A stretch of DNA of 64,000 bases from Piezodorus guildinii (lineage: Eukaryota > Arthropoda > Insecta > Hemiptera > Pentatomidae), in contig CM041294.1 of NCBI GenBank assembly GCA_023052935.1, positions 153,024,399-153,088,398 on the forward strand. The letters run 5' to 3'. The translations under genes were made by a program, and so were the position numbers. The notes below the pieces were generated by a model. The model was not told where the DNA came from, made no database searches, and saw nothing but the letters and a program-made list of their open reading frames with translations. Positions 51,813-61,022 of the stretch are shown piece after piece. The stretch's first letter is position 1; each line of letters begins with the position of its first letter.

Positions 51813-54488
51813 ATGATTCCACCCAACTCCATTTCCATTCTCCTCTGGAATGCGAATGGTGTTCGAAATCATATTAATGAACTAACTTTATTACTACACG
51901 ACAAACGTATTGACGTAGCTCTTATCACTGAAACACGACTAACTAACAAACGATCATTCAACATCCCAGACTACCAAATATACCGAACTGACCATCCCGA
52001 TGGAACAGCTCATGCCGGCACTGCTGTCATCATCCATCGCTCCCTCTCCCATAATTTATTACCCTTACCAGTCCATAACTTCCTCCAAACCACTGCTGTA
52101 ATTATGCAAACCCGTCATTTTCCTATAACAGTAGTTGCAGCATACTCTCCTCCAAAAATACCTATTTCCGAAATCCAATTTAATTTATTCCTTAATTCCT
52201 TAGGGCATCATTTCCTCATAGGTGCGGACTTAAATGCCAAACACCAGCAATGGGGAGCCAGAACTACAAACTCTCGCGGGCGAACATTGCTGTATGCACT
52301 CTATTCCACTCACTGTAATATCCTCTCCCCCGATTCCCCTACCTACTGGCCTACTGATCCTCACCGTAACCCCGACCTCCTCGATTATTTTATCCACAAA
52401 GGGCTAGGACCTTTAAATCATTCCGTTTCCCGGCTCGATGACCTTTCCTCCGATCATAGCCCTCTTACCCTAACTCTCTCATTATCTCCTATTCCCAAAC
52501 TCCCTCCACCATCATTCCTAAGAGGCCCAGTTAATTGGAACCTCTTCCGCGAAATAATAACGGATGGAATAGACCTCAGAGTATCCCTCAAATCTCCACA
52601 AGATCTTGATGATGCAGTTGATTCCTTTACTACCCTCATCCAACAAGCAGCCTGGAATGCATCTACACCTTCTCCTTCCCCAAAATACTACCAGAAGAAT
52701 CCTTTACCCCAAAACCTCCTAGATCTAATCCGTACCAAACGACGCTCTAGAACCCTCTGGCAAAGAACCAGGCATCCAGACGATCGTAAATCCTACAATT
52801 ATTACACCAAATTAGCTAAAAAAAAATTAGATACCTTCCGATCCCAATCCTACAATTCCTATCTTTCTTCACTATCTATCTGCGACAATTCCCTCTGGAA
52901 AGTAACCAAAAAAGTTCTTAAATACCAATTTATCTCCCATCCCATCCGACGTGAAGATGGATCCTGGGCTTCGTCGGATGAGACTAGAGCGGAAGAATTT
53001 GCCAAATACCTTTCTAAAGTTTTTATCCCACACCCCGAGCTCAATCCTGCCCATACAGCTAACGTAAAGGAATTCCTCTCCTCTCCAATTCCTCTCTCTC
53101 CGCCCCCTAAAGCTATTAACCCCTCTGAGGTCAAATTCCTTATAAAGAAACTAATACCTCGAAAAGCTCCTGGCTACGACCTCCTCAATTCTAAGATCCT
53201 TCGTCAACTGCCCCAAAAAGCAATTATATTCCTTACCTACCTCTATAATAGTATTCTCCGTACAACCCACTTTCCTTTGGTGTGGAAACACTCCATCATT
53301 CTCCTTTTTCCCAAACCTGGTAAACCTCCCAACGACACCTCATCTTATAGGCCTATTAGTCTCCTTCCGATCCTTTCAAAAATCTTTGAAAAAATCCTTC
53401 TCAAGCGTATCCTACAGTTAATTGAAATTCCTTTCCACCAGTTCGGATTCCGCTCACAGCACTCCACTGTACAGCAAGGCCTACGAGTGGTTGACCATAT
53501 ATCCTTTGCCCTTGAAAACAAGCAATATTGCACTGGTGCCTTTCTGGACGTTGCTCAGGCATTCGACCGGGTCTGGCACGATGGCTTGCTTTTCAAACTA
53601 AAAACCCATTTACCCCAATCCTTATATCTAATCCTACAATCCTACCTTTCAAACCGTTCCTTCAGAGTCCGCTCTGGTTCAGAATTTTCCAATAGTTACC
53701 TGATCGAGGCTGGTGTACCTCAAGGCAGTGTCCTAGGTCCTGTCCTCTATCTCCTATTTACAGCTGACATACCTACAGATCCTGATACCTTCTTAGCAAC
53801 TTTTGCCGACGATACTGCCATTTTATCAACCCAATCAGATCCCGAAATTGCATCTTCCTATCTACAAAGACATCTATCCTTGATTGAATTTTGGTGCGCT
53901 AATTGGCGTATCAAAATTAATGAATCCAAATGTAAGCACATCACCTTTACCCTTCGCCGCAGATCCTGTCCACAAGTCAATTTTAACTCCATACCCCTTC
54001 CCTGCTCTGACACAGTCCGGTATCTTGGATTCTTACTAGACAAAAGACTAACGTGGAACCCACACCCTCGACTCAAACGACAAGAACTCAACAGACGATA
54101 CGGCCAACTATATAGACTACTAAACAGAACATCAAAACTTTCTGTTGCTAATAAACTACTAATTTACAAGACGATTCTAAAACCGATATGGACCTACGGA
54201 CTCGAACTGTGGGGGACAACTAAATTTTCGAACATCAGGCGTATCCAATCCTTTCAGTCCAAAGTCCTTAGAACAATAGTCAATGCTCCCTATTATGTTA
54301 CAAACAAGACCTTACACAATGATCTGAATATCCCATTTGTCCTCGATCTAATCCCATCTAAATTCCTAAATTTCCACCAGAGGCTAACTCACCTTCCTAA
54401 TCCTTTATCCCAATCCCTATCTAGCTCCAGCCATCCCTATAACCCTCCTCGTAGGTTGAAACGGCAGTGGCCTAGAGATCTCTTATAA
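51813..54488 (+). CDS. Jockey LINE ORF2, endonuclease-reverse transcriptase
   Basis: 891 aa. APE-like endonuclease at residues 1-220: LLWNANGV near 10, ITETRL near 38, AAYSPPK near 112, IGADLNAKHQQWG near 138, and SDHSP with D214/H215. It nicks target DNA to prime reverse transcription. RT at about 460-730: KAPGYDLLNSKIL, YRPISLLPILSKIFEKI near 513, HQFGFRSQHST, FLDVAQAFDRVW near 578, GVPQGSVLGPVLYLLF, and the catalytic FADD at 664-667. Thumb: VRYLGFLLDKRLTWNPH; C-terminus RRLKRQWPRDLL. No RNase H and no CCHC finger at the end, as in Jockey. All catalytic residues are visible, and length is typical for the clade. Starts 75 bp after ORF1 in the same frame, directly after a TAA. Confidence 0.95.
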   Translation: MIPPNSISILLWNANGVRNHINELTLLLHDKRIDVALITETRLTNKRSFNIPDYQIYRTDHPDGTAHAGTAVIIHRSLSHNLLPLPVHNFLQTTAVIMQTRHFPITVVAAYSPPKIPISEIQFNLFLNSLGHHFLIGADLNAKHQQWGARTTNSRGRTLLYALYSTHCNILSPDSPTYWPTDPHRNPDLLDYFIHKGLGPLNHSVSRLDDLSSDHSPLTLTLSLSPIPKLPPPSFLRGPVNWNLFREIITDGIDLRVSLKSPQDLDDAVDSFTTLIQQAAWNASTPSPSPKYYQKNPLPQNLLDLIRTKRRSRTLWQRTRHPDDRKSYNYYTKLAKKKLDTFRSQSYNSYLSSLSICDNSLWKVTKKVLKYQFISHPIRREDGSWASSDETRAEEFAKYLSKVFIPHPELNPAHTANVKEFLSSPIPLSPPPKAINPSEVKFLIKKLIPRKAPGYDLLNSKILRQLPQKAIIFLTYLYNSILRTTHFPLVWKHSIILLFPKPGKPPNDTSSYRPISLLPILSKIFEKILLKRILQLIEIPFHQFGFRSQHSTVQQGLRVVDHISFALENKQYCTGAFLDVAQAFDRVWHDGLLFKLKTHLPQSLYLILQSYLSNRSFRVRSGSEFSNSYLIEAGVPQGSVLGPVLYLLFTADIPTDPDTFLATFADDTAILSTQSDPEIASSYLQRHLSLIEFWCANWRIKINESKCKHITFTLRRRSCPQVNFNSIPLPCSDTVRYLGFLLDKRLTWNPHPRLKRQELNRRYGQLYRLLNRTSKLSVANKLLIYKTILKPIWTYGLELWGTTKFSNIRRIQSFQSKVLRTIVNAPYYVTNKTLHNDLNIPFVLDLIPSKFLNFHQRLTHLPNPLSQSLSSSSHPYNPPRRLKRQWPRDLL

Positions 54489-54937
54489 CTAAGCAATGCT
54501 GAGTGTTGGCAATGGCCAGCTTCTCCACTCATGCCTGAGAGTCTGTGGCTCTAGCGCCCTCTCTCAGTCTCCACTGGCTTATTAGACCGGTGACGCGACT
54601 GACTGAGAGGCGCTGGGATCTCCTAGCTTTGGGCCCCGACGCCCACTTGTGGGCGTGGGGGTTTAATTCGGAGTTCCCAAGGGCAGTATGTAAATATTGT
54701 ATATATATGTATGAATGTGACCAAGATTATTATTATTTATTTCTTTTATTTTCTTTTTATCTTTATTTACGGTTATTTTTTCTTCTTTATATTTTATTTA
54801 TTTATATTTATTTTCTATTCATTAATTTTTTATTTCTTTATTTTTTGTACATAAGGAATGAATGAATTCTAATATCACTAATACTTATTGCCCAAGATTG
54901 TGGCAGATTGTATTATTTCTAAATAAATAAAAGTTTC
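54489..54937 (+). other. Jockey LINE 3' UTR with hairpin
   Basis: Contains a GC-rich hairpin at 54634-54660 (CCCC GA CGCCCAC TT GTGGGCG T GGGG), then a T/A-rich region and the end 'aatacttattgcccaagatt', 'gtggcagattgtattatttc', AAATAAATAAAAG before the A tail. The last 60 bp recur at 30510-30560. Confidence 0.6.
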
Positions 54938-54961
54938 AAAAAAAAAAAAAAAAAAAAAAAA

Positions 54962-55480
54962 AAGATTATTAATAATCTTTAATTCCTTAATTAATTTAAT
55001 ATTTTATTAAATAACTTTACTAATATAATTAATTTACTCAAAAATAATTATTTACCAGAAAATGAATTTTTGTTATGTCAGCATTTCATTGAGAGCGAAA
55101 TATGTCTTCATATGAGCTCTATTCTGAATCTTATATTACTGATTGATTCCCTTCTGTTAAAATGAAATGTAAACATTTTTGTTTTTGAATTGAAATTTCT
55201 TTAGTATTCTATTAAAGATATTCAATATTATATTAATTGTAGTTTGCTAAAAGAAAATCGTTTACAAGTTCAAAGATTTTTTTTTTACTTTAGTGTGTGG
55301 AATGTGTCTTAAAGTGAACTCTATTCTGAATATTCAGAATTGTATACCTTCGTTTGATTTACAGTTACCTCTCCTATTAGTTAGGATTTCTTTAATTTAA
55401 CCGATTTTCCTTTTACTATATATATATATATATATATATATACTAATCTGTCCTTATGTGAACTCTATTCTGAATTTTCA
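54962..55480 (+). repeat. Segmental duplication, right part of unit A
   Basis: Collinear with 59360-59880: 'ccagaaaatgaatttttgtt', 'tttcattgagagcgaaat', 'gatattcaatattatattaa', 'agtgtgtggaatgtgtctta', 'gtataccttcgtttgattta', and an (AT)n run at 55418-55442 (unit B: 59798-59846). Confidence 0.8.
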
Positions 55481-55484
55481 TAAT

Positions 55485-55700
55485 ATAGGTGGAAATAAAT
55501 AGGAGTCAGTCTTTTTTTTTAAATATTTTAATTTTGCTGACGTTTCGGTCCATGCTTGTGAGCCATCATCAGAGCATTACTGAGCCATGTCCAAGCAAAA
55601 ACCGGTTCAGTGAAACGGTCCAGTTTATTGCTTGGACAAAATTTAAAAAAAAAAACTGACTCCTGATTATTTCTACCGAATATAGTTTCTACAATCGACT
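55485..55700. repeat. Penelope-type terminal piece with inverted borders
   Basis: Bounded by 'aggagtcagtc' at 55500 and its inverse 'gactgactcctgatt' at about 55657. Within are a hammerhead-like box (minus strand), 'ggttcagtgaaacggtccag' and 'tttattgcttggac'. The same parts recur at 60235-60480 and 63060-63245. Confidence 0.55.
55540..55577 (-). ncRNA. Hammerhead ribozyme motif (type c)
   Basis: Minus strand: GCT, CTGATGA, TGGCTC, loop, GGACC, GAAAC, GTC, AGC. CUGAUGA and GAAA boxes are intact, stem III has the palindromic ACGU, the cleavage triplet is GUC, and GCU/AGC can pair as stem I. Stem II is weakened by substitutions (GG/CC at the base kept). Confidence 0.5.
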
Positions 55701-55964
55701 ATAAACCCTAAATATGAATTTTCATAATTTATATTACAGATTCGTTACCTTACTGATTTGCTTAGGTTATAAGAGATCTAAGCATTTCTTAACTCTTAAA
55801 ATTAATTAATAAATTCATTGAATTTTTATGTTTAGGTTTCATGATAGGAAAAGATCAAATTTAAGAATAATAAAAAAACATGTTTATTAATTAAATATTA
55901 TTGTTTTATTACAAGTATTAAGGATTAGTAGTTGGAAACTATCGCAGGCCTCTTGGGTGTAGCT
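55701..55964 (+). repeat. Repeat B, 3' flank of zinc-ribbon ORF
   Basis: Same 3' flank as at 42.9, 44.3 and 60.5 kb, with 'atgtttaggtttcatgatag' and 'attgttttattacaagtatt'. On the minus strand AATAAAACAATAATATTTAA could serve as a polyadenylation region for the ORF. Confidence 0.6.
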
Positions 55965-56243
55965 CTACCGGCGGTGGGCTGCGATGATCCGGTCCAGCTC
56001 TTCCGGGTCCATATACTGGAGGGTATAGGCTTCTAACCACTGCACGCAGCTGAAGCAATGGTTAGGCCGCCGGCTGGTGCTGGGCAGGTCTTCCAGCGTA
56101 TGTGGATAATATCGCAGCTCGCAGCGGGAGCACACTGCCAAATTCGTGGCTTCAGCAGGAGGCGGTATAACCACTGGAGCCGGCCGAACTCTAGTCCCTT
56201 GTCGGGAGGATGCTGAAGTAGGTCTCTCACTAGTGCAGCTCAT
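55965..56243 (-). CDS. Small zinc-ribbon ORF, copy at 56 kb
   Basis: 92 aa from ATG at 56243 (MSCTSERPTSAS) to TAG. Residues 1-20 are Ser/Arg-rich, 20-32 Pro-rich (VRPAPVVIPPP), and 39-67 form C-x2-C-x21-C-x2-C (CSRCELRYYPHTLEDLPS ... HCFSC), a zinc-ribbon-like pattern. A short helix-like end follows: VQWLEAYTLQYMDPEELDRI. A TTG 27 nt upstream would extend the frame but is not a normal eukaryotic start. About 98% identical by eye to the 61 kb copy outside the N-terminus. The 44 kb copy runs 21 residues further; here a TAG follows HRR. No family recognised; role unknown. A TATA-containing leader lies 55-65 bp upstream. Confidence 0.55.
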   Translation of the reverse strand: MSCTSERPTSASSRQGTRVRPAPVVIPPPAEATNLAVCSRCELRYYPHTLEDLPSTSRRPNHCFSCVQWLEAYTLQYMDPEELDRIIAAHRR

Positions 56244-56345
56244 GTTGACTCTTTGAGACTCTAGAGACAACTACTTCCTTCGCCATTACCTGGGCTCAAT
56301 ATATAGGGCCTACATCTCCCCTCCACTGGAGGATCGAGTCGTTGA
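56244..56345 (-). promoter_or_regulatory. TATA-containing leader of the 56 kb zinc-ribbon ORF
   Basis: Minus strand: CCTCCAGTGGAGGGGAGATG, GGCCCTATATATTGAGCCC, then ATGGCGAAGG and the ORF start. CCTCCAGTGGAGG is a palindrome. The same order stands at 61022-61125 and, orphaned, at 47643-47720. TATATATT lies at 56300-56307. Confidence 0.5.
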
Positions 56346-56461
56346 AGCCCATTGTATGCATCAAAAGGATTACAAGTACATTTAAAGGTATTGAAAGAAT
56401 TGATAATTATAATAATTTATTAATATTTTGCATAAATAAAATATAAATCCGGAAAATATTT

Positions 56462-56660
56462 AGAAGTATCCACACACAACTTTTACTTAACTATGTTGTT
56501 AAAATCAATTAAACAATCACGAAATGAAAATAAGAAAAGGTCAAAGAATTAATTAAATTGAATTCCGATTGAAACATGTGTTTTCTCAAATCATCTACAA
56601 CAATCAGTTAGTTTTATCTCTTTACATCACTCTTGATAAACTTTTACGATTTTGTGTATA
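56462..56660 (+). mobile_element. HINE-like head fragment
   Basis: Diverged head CACACACAACTTTTACTTAA, CTATGTTGTTAAAATCAATT, then the body to 'cttttacgattttgtgtata'. Stops at repeat D. Confidence 0.5.
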
Positions 56661-56664
56661 ATAT

Positions 56665-56960
56665 TTTTGGTTTATTATTTTCATTAATCAACCTTTGTAA
56701 TCGACCGAAAAAAAAAAAGAAAAAAAATTACCCCTGCTCAAAATTTGGGAGCTTACGTTTCAAAATGCGTATAATCCAAATAACGAATAAAACAAAGGTC
56801 TGTTTGTCCGCCGTCCGCGGCATTTCTCTGAAACTACTGGACCAACCATTGGACAAATAATAGTCCATTCAACGATGATCCTAACATCTAGACGTCGATA
56901 TCAGCTGGTTAGTTTTAAAATTACGGCCGATTAAAAGAATTTTATTCAATAACTCAGTTA
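56665..56960 (-). repeat. Dispersed repeat D, copy 3
   Basis: Reverse complement of 17750-18130: 'caacctttgtaatcgaccga', A run, 'cgccgtccgcggcatttctc', 'tagacgtcgatatcagctgg', 'aactcagttatttg'. Confidence 0.6.
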
Positions 56961-57339
56961 TTTGTTAATACCACTAAACATAATTGTAATTAATAGCTTG
57001 CAATATTCAATGGTAAATTTACATTAAAAAATTAAATAAATTATACATATATCATATCAAAATTAGAACAACTCTCCTCTAAAACAAAATGTATTTAATA
57101 TCACATTATCTACACATTATCATTAACGTTTCGAAGTCTTTTCACTTCATCTTTGAAATATTTTTATCGAAATAGCTTCTTGATGCTCACTTAAAACTGT
57201 TTTCAGTTCGAATACTAAAGTTCCAACTCCGTTTTTTAGATTAAATTAGAATCACTAAACACGATGAGTATGAATTTATTATAATATCCAAATTAGAACA
57301 ACTCTCTTCTAAAACTTCTAAAAAGAAGTTGAAACGTTA
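56961..57339. other. Duplicated segment, AT-rich, with two near-identical lines
   Basis: Carries 56972-57057 (copy of 48256-48345). 'aattagaacaactctc' occurs at 57060 and again at 57290, with 'ttcgaagtc' and similar between. No coding motif. Confidence 0.45.
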
Positions 57340-57830
57340 AAGATAATGCGTAAACTATGTGATATTATATCTGTTTTTTTAGATTAGATTTGTTCTAATT
57401 TCGATACAAATATTTGTGGTAAATGTGGTGAAGGTCATTATGTGGAGGACTGTGACAAAATGCGTGCGTGCATTGTGAGCAAAATCACCCATCCATAGGT
57501 TATGAGCGATTTCCAGAATTTATTAAACAACACTGGATAAGAATTTTTTATTTATTTATTTATTTCCTATTCCGCATCTACCATTTCGGGTCATTAGATA
57601 AGAAATTAAATGGTTAACTAAAATATAACTTTTATTGAAGCTAAAGAAGTAGTCACGGGAAAATCCTTTAAATTTGTTTTAAAAAATAAAGTGCCTAATT
57701 TGACTAATAATAGTTAGTTTCCAAATTTAAAACATGTAAATCGAGTTCCTCCTAAAAGGACAATCTTCGCCTACTAAATCACTGCCCAGAGAAGATCATT
57801 TATTATCTAAATATAAAATATCATTTTTCA
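57340..57830 (+). pseudogene. LINE ORF1 zinc-knuckle fragment
   Basis: Translation: CGKCGEGHYVEDCDKMRA, after a one-base shift CVHCEQNHPSIGYERFPEF with IKQHWIRI. Further on FIEAKEVVTGKSFKFVLKNK, then VNRVPPKRT. Two CCHC-like knuckles followed by a 'SxAxxxVTG' line are typical of I-like and Jockey-like ORF1 proteins. Not from the same family as 50499-51737. Confidence 0.5.
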
Positions 57831-57914
57831 TTTAATGATTATAAGTAACAAAACAACAAAAATTCACCATAAACGCGAAGAAAACTAATACAAATAAGAG
57901 CTTAAACGTAGATA

Positions 57915-59360
57915 CAATTTCAGATATCATATTTTTCCTTTTTAAAAACTTCACAAGAAACGAAATATATCAATATAAGTAGCATTGATCTTAAAGATTT
58001 AGTTAGGGACAGGGTCCAATCCTTATCTGAATCTTCATAAGTCTATAAAATATCTATTAAGTTTACTTTGTACTTCTATAATGCTTCGCACGTAAATAAT
58101 CTGTATTAACTTATCATCAATGCTCAAATTCGTTTATTTATTTATTTTTTTTACTTTCACTTACATATATACGCGTAGGAAATATCTAGTAAGGGAAAGT
58201 ATTGCGATCGTGAAAATTTTCGAATTCCAGTTGTTTTCAACGGAAATACATATTTTACGGTCCACTAATTAAAAATCACCAAGTCCCACAAAAAAGTATG
58301 TGTGTGTGTGATAACTCCAGCGCATAAACTTGTCATATTTAAGACAACTCTTCGCTGGAGATGTTACAAAATCGTTTTCATCAAAATCAACTAACCAGAA
58401 GAACCACTTTATTCCATACATTTGTATTTATTCCTTGCCGTTGTATAGGGAGGAGGGTTCCAATCATAAACAAATAATTTAAATTTTAAAAAACATCTTT
58501 CTATAAAAAGTGAAATTACATTAAAATATCTCCAATAATTATTACAAAAATATTTTCGCATAAAATGAATAGTTGCGAAGATATTAGAGGGACAATATGC
58601 TGCATATATTAGGCAAATTAAAAGAACAAAATGTTGATTTATGATTTTCATAAAAAAAAAAAAAAAAAAGGTTTTTACTTAAAGACCTTTATCACAAAAA
58701 CTATTTAACTTACAGATGTCCATTGCCACTCAAATCAAGGCTGATTGATCGGGTTATGATTTATTTTATCTTTATAATTATCATAAGATAATTATGAAAC
58801 AATTAATTAATTAAAAACAATTTAAGATTTTTTAAATACATTTAGAAATAAAAATAAACTGTTAAAGATTAATGAAATTGAATTTCAATAGAAACATGTG
58901 TTTTATTAAATAATCTAGTATATTTTTATTTACAACAATCAGTTAGTTTTATCGACTTTTTATTACTTTCCCTTAACCTATTTATAAACAAATTTTCCAT
59001 ACAGATTCCTATGATAAGCCTAAGCCCTCCAAATTTAGCACAAACTTTCCACCGTCGCTAAGGCCTACCTATTGTATGGCAACTATCCGGTTCAACGCAT
59101 GCCTAAATTTTTACCCTAGGTGTTTAGCTTGCTCGGTTCAGTATGTTTAGGAAATTAAAAGAAACGAACAATCTACCTAAAAATTGCTAAAAACTTACAA
59201 TTGATTATGGAACTCCAGTGCACAGAATTATAACAACACAATTTAAAATTCTTCATATTCAAACTCATCCTATTAAATTTATCCATTATAGTCAACGCAG
59301 CACTAACGTAATTCAAAACCCAAATTTTGGAGAAAAGTATTAACTTTACAACTCTAAAAA
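57915..59360 (+). repeat. Segmental duplication, unit B
   Basis: Paralogue of 48936-50120 plus 54962 onward, without the Jockey LINE (empty site at about 59348-59362) and with an extra HINE-like piece at 58147-58435. A third partial copy is at 61290-61500. Confidence 0.8.
58147..58435 (-). mobile_element. HINE-like hairpin-side fragment in unit B
   Basis: ACTTTCACTTACATATATAC, a variant hairpin region, TAGTAAGGGAAAGTATTGCG, (GT) run, and body to 'ccacttta'. Absent from unit A at the equivalent place (about 49145-49185). Confidence 0.65.
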
Positions 59361-59796
59361 AAGATGATTAATACTCTTTAATTCTTTAATTAATTTAATA
59401 TTCTATTACCAGAAAATGAATTTTTGTTATGTTAGTATTTCATTGAGAGCGAAATCTGTTTTCCTATCAGCTCTATTCCGAATCTTATGTTGCTGATTGA
59501 TTCCCTTTTGTTAAAATGAAATGTAAACAATTTGTGTTTTAATTGAAATTTCTTTAGTATTCTATTAAAGATATTCAATATTATATTAATTGTAGTATAC
59601 TAAAAGAAAATTGTTTACAAGTTCAAAGATTTTTTATTTTTTTTTTACTTTAGTGTGTGGAATGTGTCTTAAAGTGAACTCTATTCTGAATATTCAGAAT
59701 TGTATACCTTCGTTTGATTTACTGTTACTCCTATTAGTTAGGATTTCTTTAATTTACCCGATTTTCCTTTTACCGATTTTCCTTTAATTTTACCCG

Positions 59797-59847
<51 letters not shown>

Positions 59848-59950
59848 TAATCTGTCTTTATATTAACTCTATTCTGAATTTTCATAATATAGGTGGAAAT
59901 AATCAGATTCAGTCTTTTTTATATCAATCACTATTATAGAAGAGTATATT
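59361..59950 (+). repeat. Segmental duplication, unit B continued
   Basis: Collinear with 54962-55490, including the (AT)n run at 59798-59846 which is longer than in unit A. Confidence 0.8.
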
Positions 59951-59951
59951 A

Positions 59952-60232
59952 GACTATGATCATATCAATTGGAAAAGATCTCTTCTTTTTTTTGTTCATA
60001 TGTATTTATTTATTCATATATGTCAATCTTTACAACGTTTCGAGGCTTCACATGCCTCATCTTCAGATATTCCATGTTATATCCATTTCCATATTTTTAT
60101 ACAATATAGGTCATTAAAAAATATATTGGCATGTGAAGCCTCGAAACGTTGTAAAGATTGACATGTATGAATAAATAAATACATATGAACAAAAAAAATA
60201 AGAGATCTTTTCCAATTGATAGGATCATAGTC
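59952..60232. repeat. About 103-bp inverted repeat with 75-bp loop
   Basis: Left arm 59952-60054 and right arm 60129-60232 are inverted copies: 'gactatgatcatatcaattg', 'gaaaagatctctt', 'tgtttattcatatatg'-like, 'tacaacgtttcgaggcttca' and 'catgcc' mirror in the right arm with few differences. The left arm plus loop carries an intact hammerhead core. The HINE-free unit A has no counterpart. Confidence 0.75.
60030..60070 (-). ncRNA. Hammerhead ribozyme motif (type b, intact core)
   Basis: Minus strand: CTGAAGA, TGAGGC, loop ATGTGAA, GCCTC, GAAAC, GTT, GT. CUGANGA with N = A, stem II GAGGC/GCCTC of five pairs, GAAA box and palindromic ACGU stem III are all present. Stem I pairing is weak. Confidence 0.6.
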
Positions 60233-60234
60233 TT

Positions 60235-60480
60235 TTTTATTTTTAATATTTCGATTTATTCCAACGATTCGGCTTAAGCTTGAGAGCATTACTGAGCCGT
60301 GTCCAAGCATAAACCGGTTCAGTAAAACGCTCCAGTTTATTGCTTGGACATGGCTCAGTAGTGTCCTTATGATGGCTCCCAAGCTTGTGTCGAAACGTCG
60401 GCGAAATAAAAATAAAAAAAAACAAAAAAAAACTGACTCCTGATTATTTCTACCCATATTAGTTTCTACAGTCGACTATT
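60235..60480. repeat. Penelope-type terminal piece
   Basis: Contains 'aaaccggttcagtaaaacgc', 'tttattgcttggacatggct', and on the plus strand a decayed hammerhead ATGATGGCTCCCAAGCTTG, TGTCGAAACGTCGGC (60370-60402). Ends with the 'gactcctgattatttctacc' border. Confidence 0.5.
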
Positions 60481-60749
60481 AATCCTAATAATGAATTTTC
60501 ATAATTTATAATAAATACGTCACCTTACTCATTTGCTAACGTTATAAGAGATTTAAGAACTTCTCAACTCTTAACAATTTAATAATAAATTCACTGAATT
60601 TTTGTGTTAAGGTTTCATGATAGGAAATTAAAGAAAAGATCAAATTTAAGAATAATAAAAAAACATGTTTATTAATTAAATAGTATTGTTTTATTACAAG
60701 TATTAAGGATTAGTAGTTGGAAACTATCGCAGGCCTCTTGGTTGTAGCT

Positions 60750-61022
60750 CTACCGGCGGTGGGCTGCGATGATCCGGTCCAGCTCTTCCGGGTCCATAGA
60801 TCGGAGGGTGTAGGCTTCTAACCACTGCACGCAGCTGAAGCAATGGTTAGGCCGCCGGCTGGTGCTGGGCAGGTCTTCCAGCGTATGTGGATAATATCGC
60901 AGCTGGCAACGGGTGCAAACTGCCAAATTCGTGGTTTCAGCAGGAGGCGGTATAACCACTGGAGCCGGCCGAACTCTAGCCCCTGATGTTGAGGTCGAAG
61001 ATCTCTCACTTGTGCCGCTCAT
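60750..61022 (-). CDS. Small zinc-ribbon ORF, copy at 61 kb
   Basis: 90 aa from ATG at 61022 (MSGTSERSSTSTSGARV). Ribbon CTRCQLRYYPHTLEDLPS ... HCFSC with the same C-x2-C-x21-C-x2-C spacing, then VQWLEAYTLRSMDPEELDRI and a TAG after HRR. Differences from the 56 kb copy lie mainly in the Ser-rich start (Cys 3 is Gly) and in the first ribbon box (SRCE to TRCQ). Codon-level conservation around the Cys residues suggests past selection, but I cannot compute it. Leader with TATATATT at 61078-61086. Confidence 0.55.
   Translation of the reverse strand: MSGTSERSSTSTSGARVRPAPVVIPPPAETTNLAVCTRCQLRYYPHTLEDLPSTSRRPNHCFSCVQWLEAYTLRSMDPEELDRIIAAHRR

Larger units (their letters stand above)
50121..54957 (+). 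mobile_element. Full-length Jockey-clade LINE
   Basis: 5' leader of 378 bp, ORF1, 75-bp gap, ORF2, 3' UTR of about 450 bp and an A tail (54938-54963). AAAAAAGATT precedes it at 50111-50120 and recurs after the tail (ending 54967), giving the target duplication. The empty site is preserved at about 59348-59362 (CTCTAAAAAAAGATGATTAA). No RNase H domain; ORF1 with three CCHC knuckles and ORF2 with endonuclease and FADD-type RT fit Jockey elements. Both ORFs are open, so it is young and could be or recently was active. Confidence 0.9.

Noticed and set aside
58409..58651. 80-aa ORF with hydrophobic stretch on the minus strand
   Set aside because: Falls in duplicated segment B; the equivalent frame in unit A (49180-49400) is not open and no motif is present.
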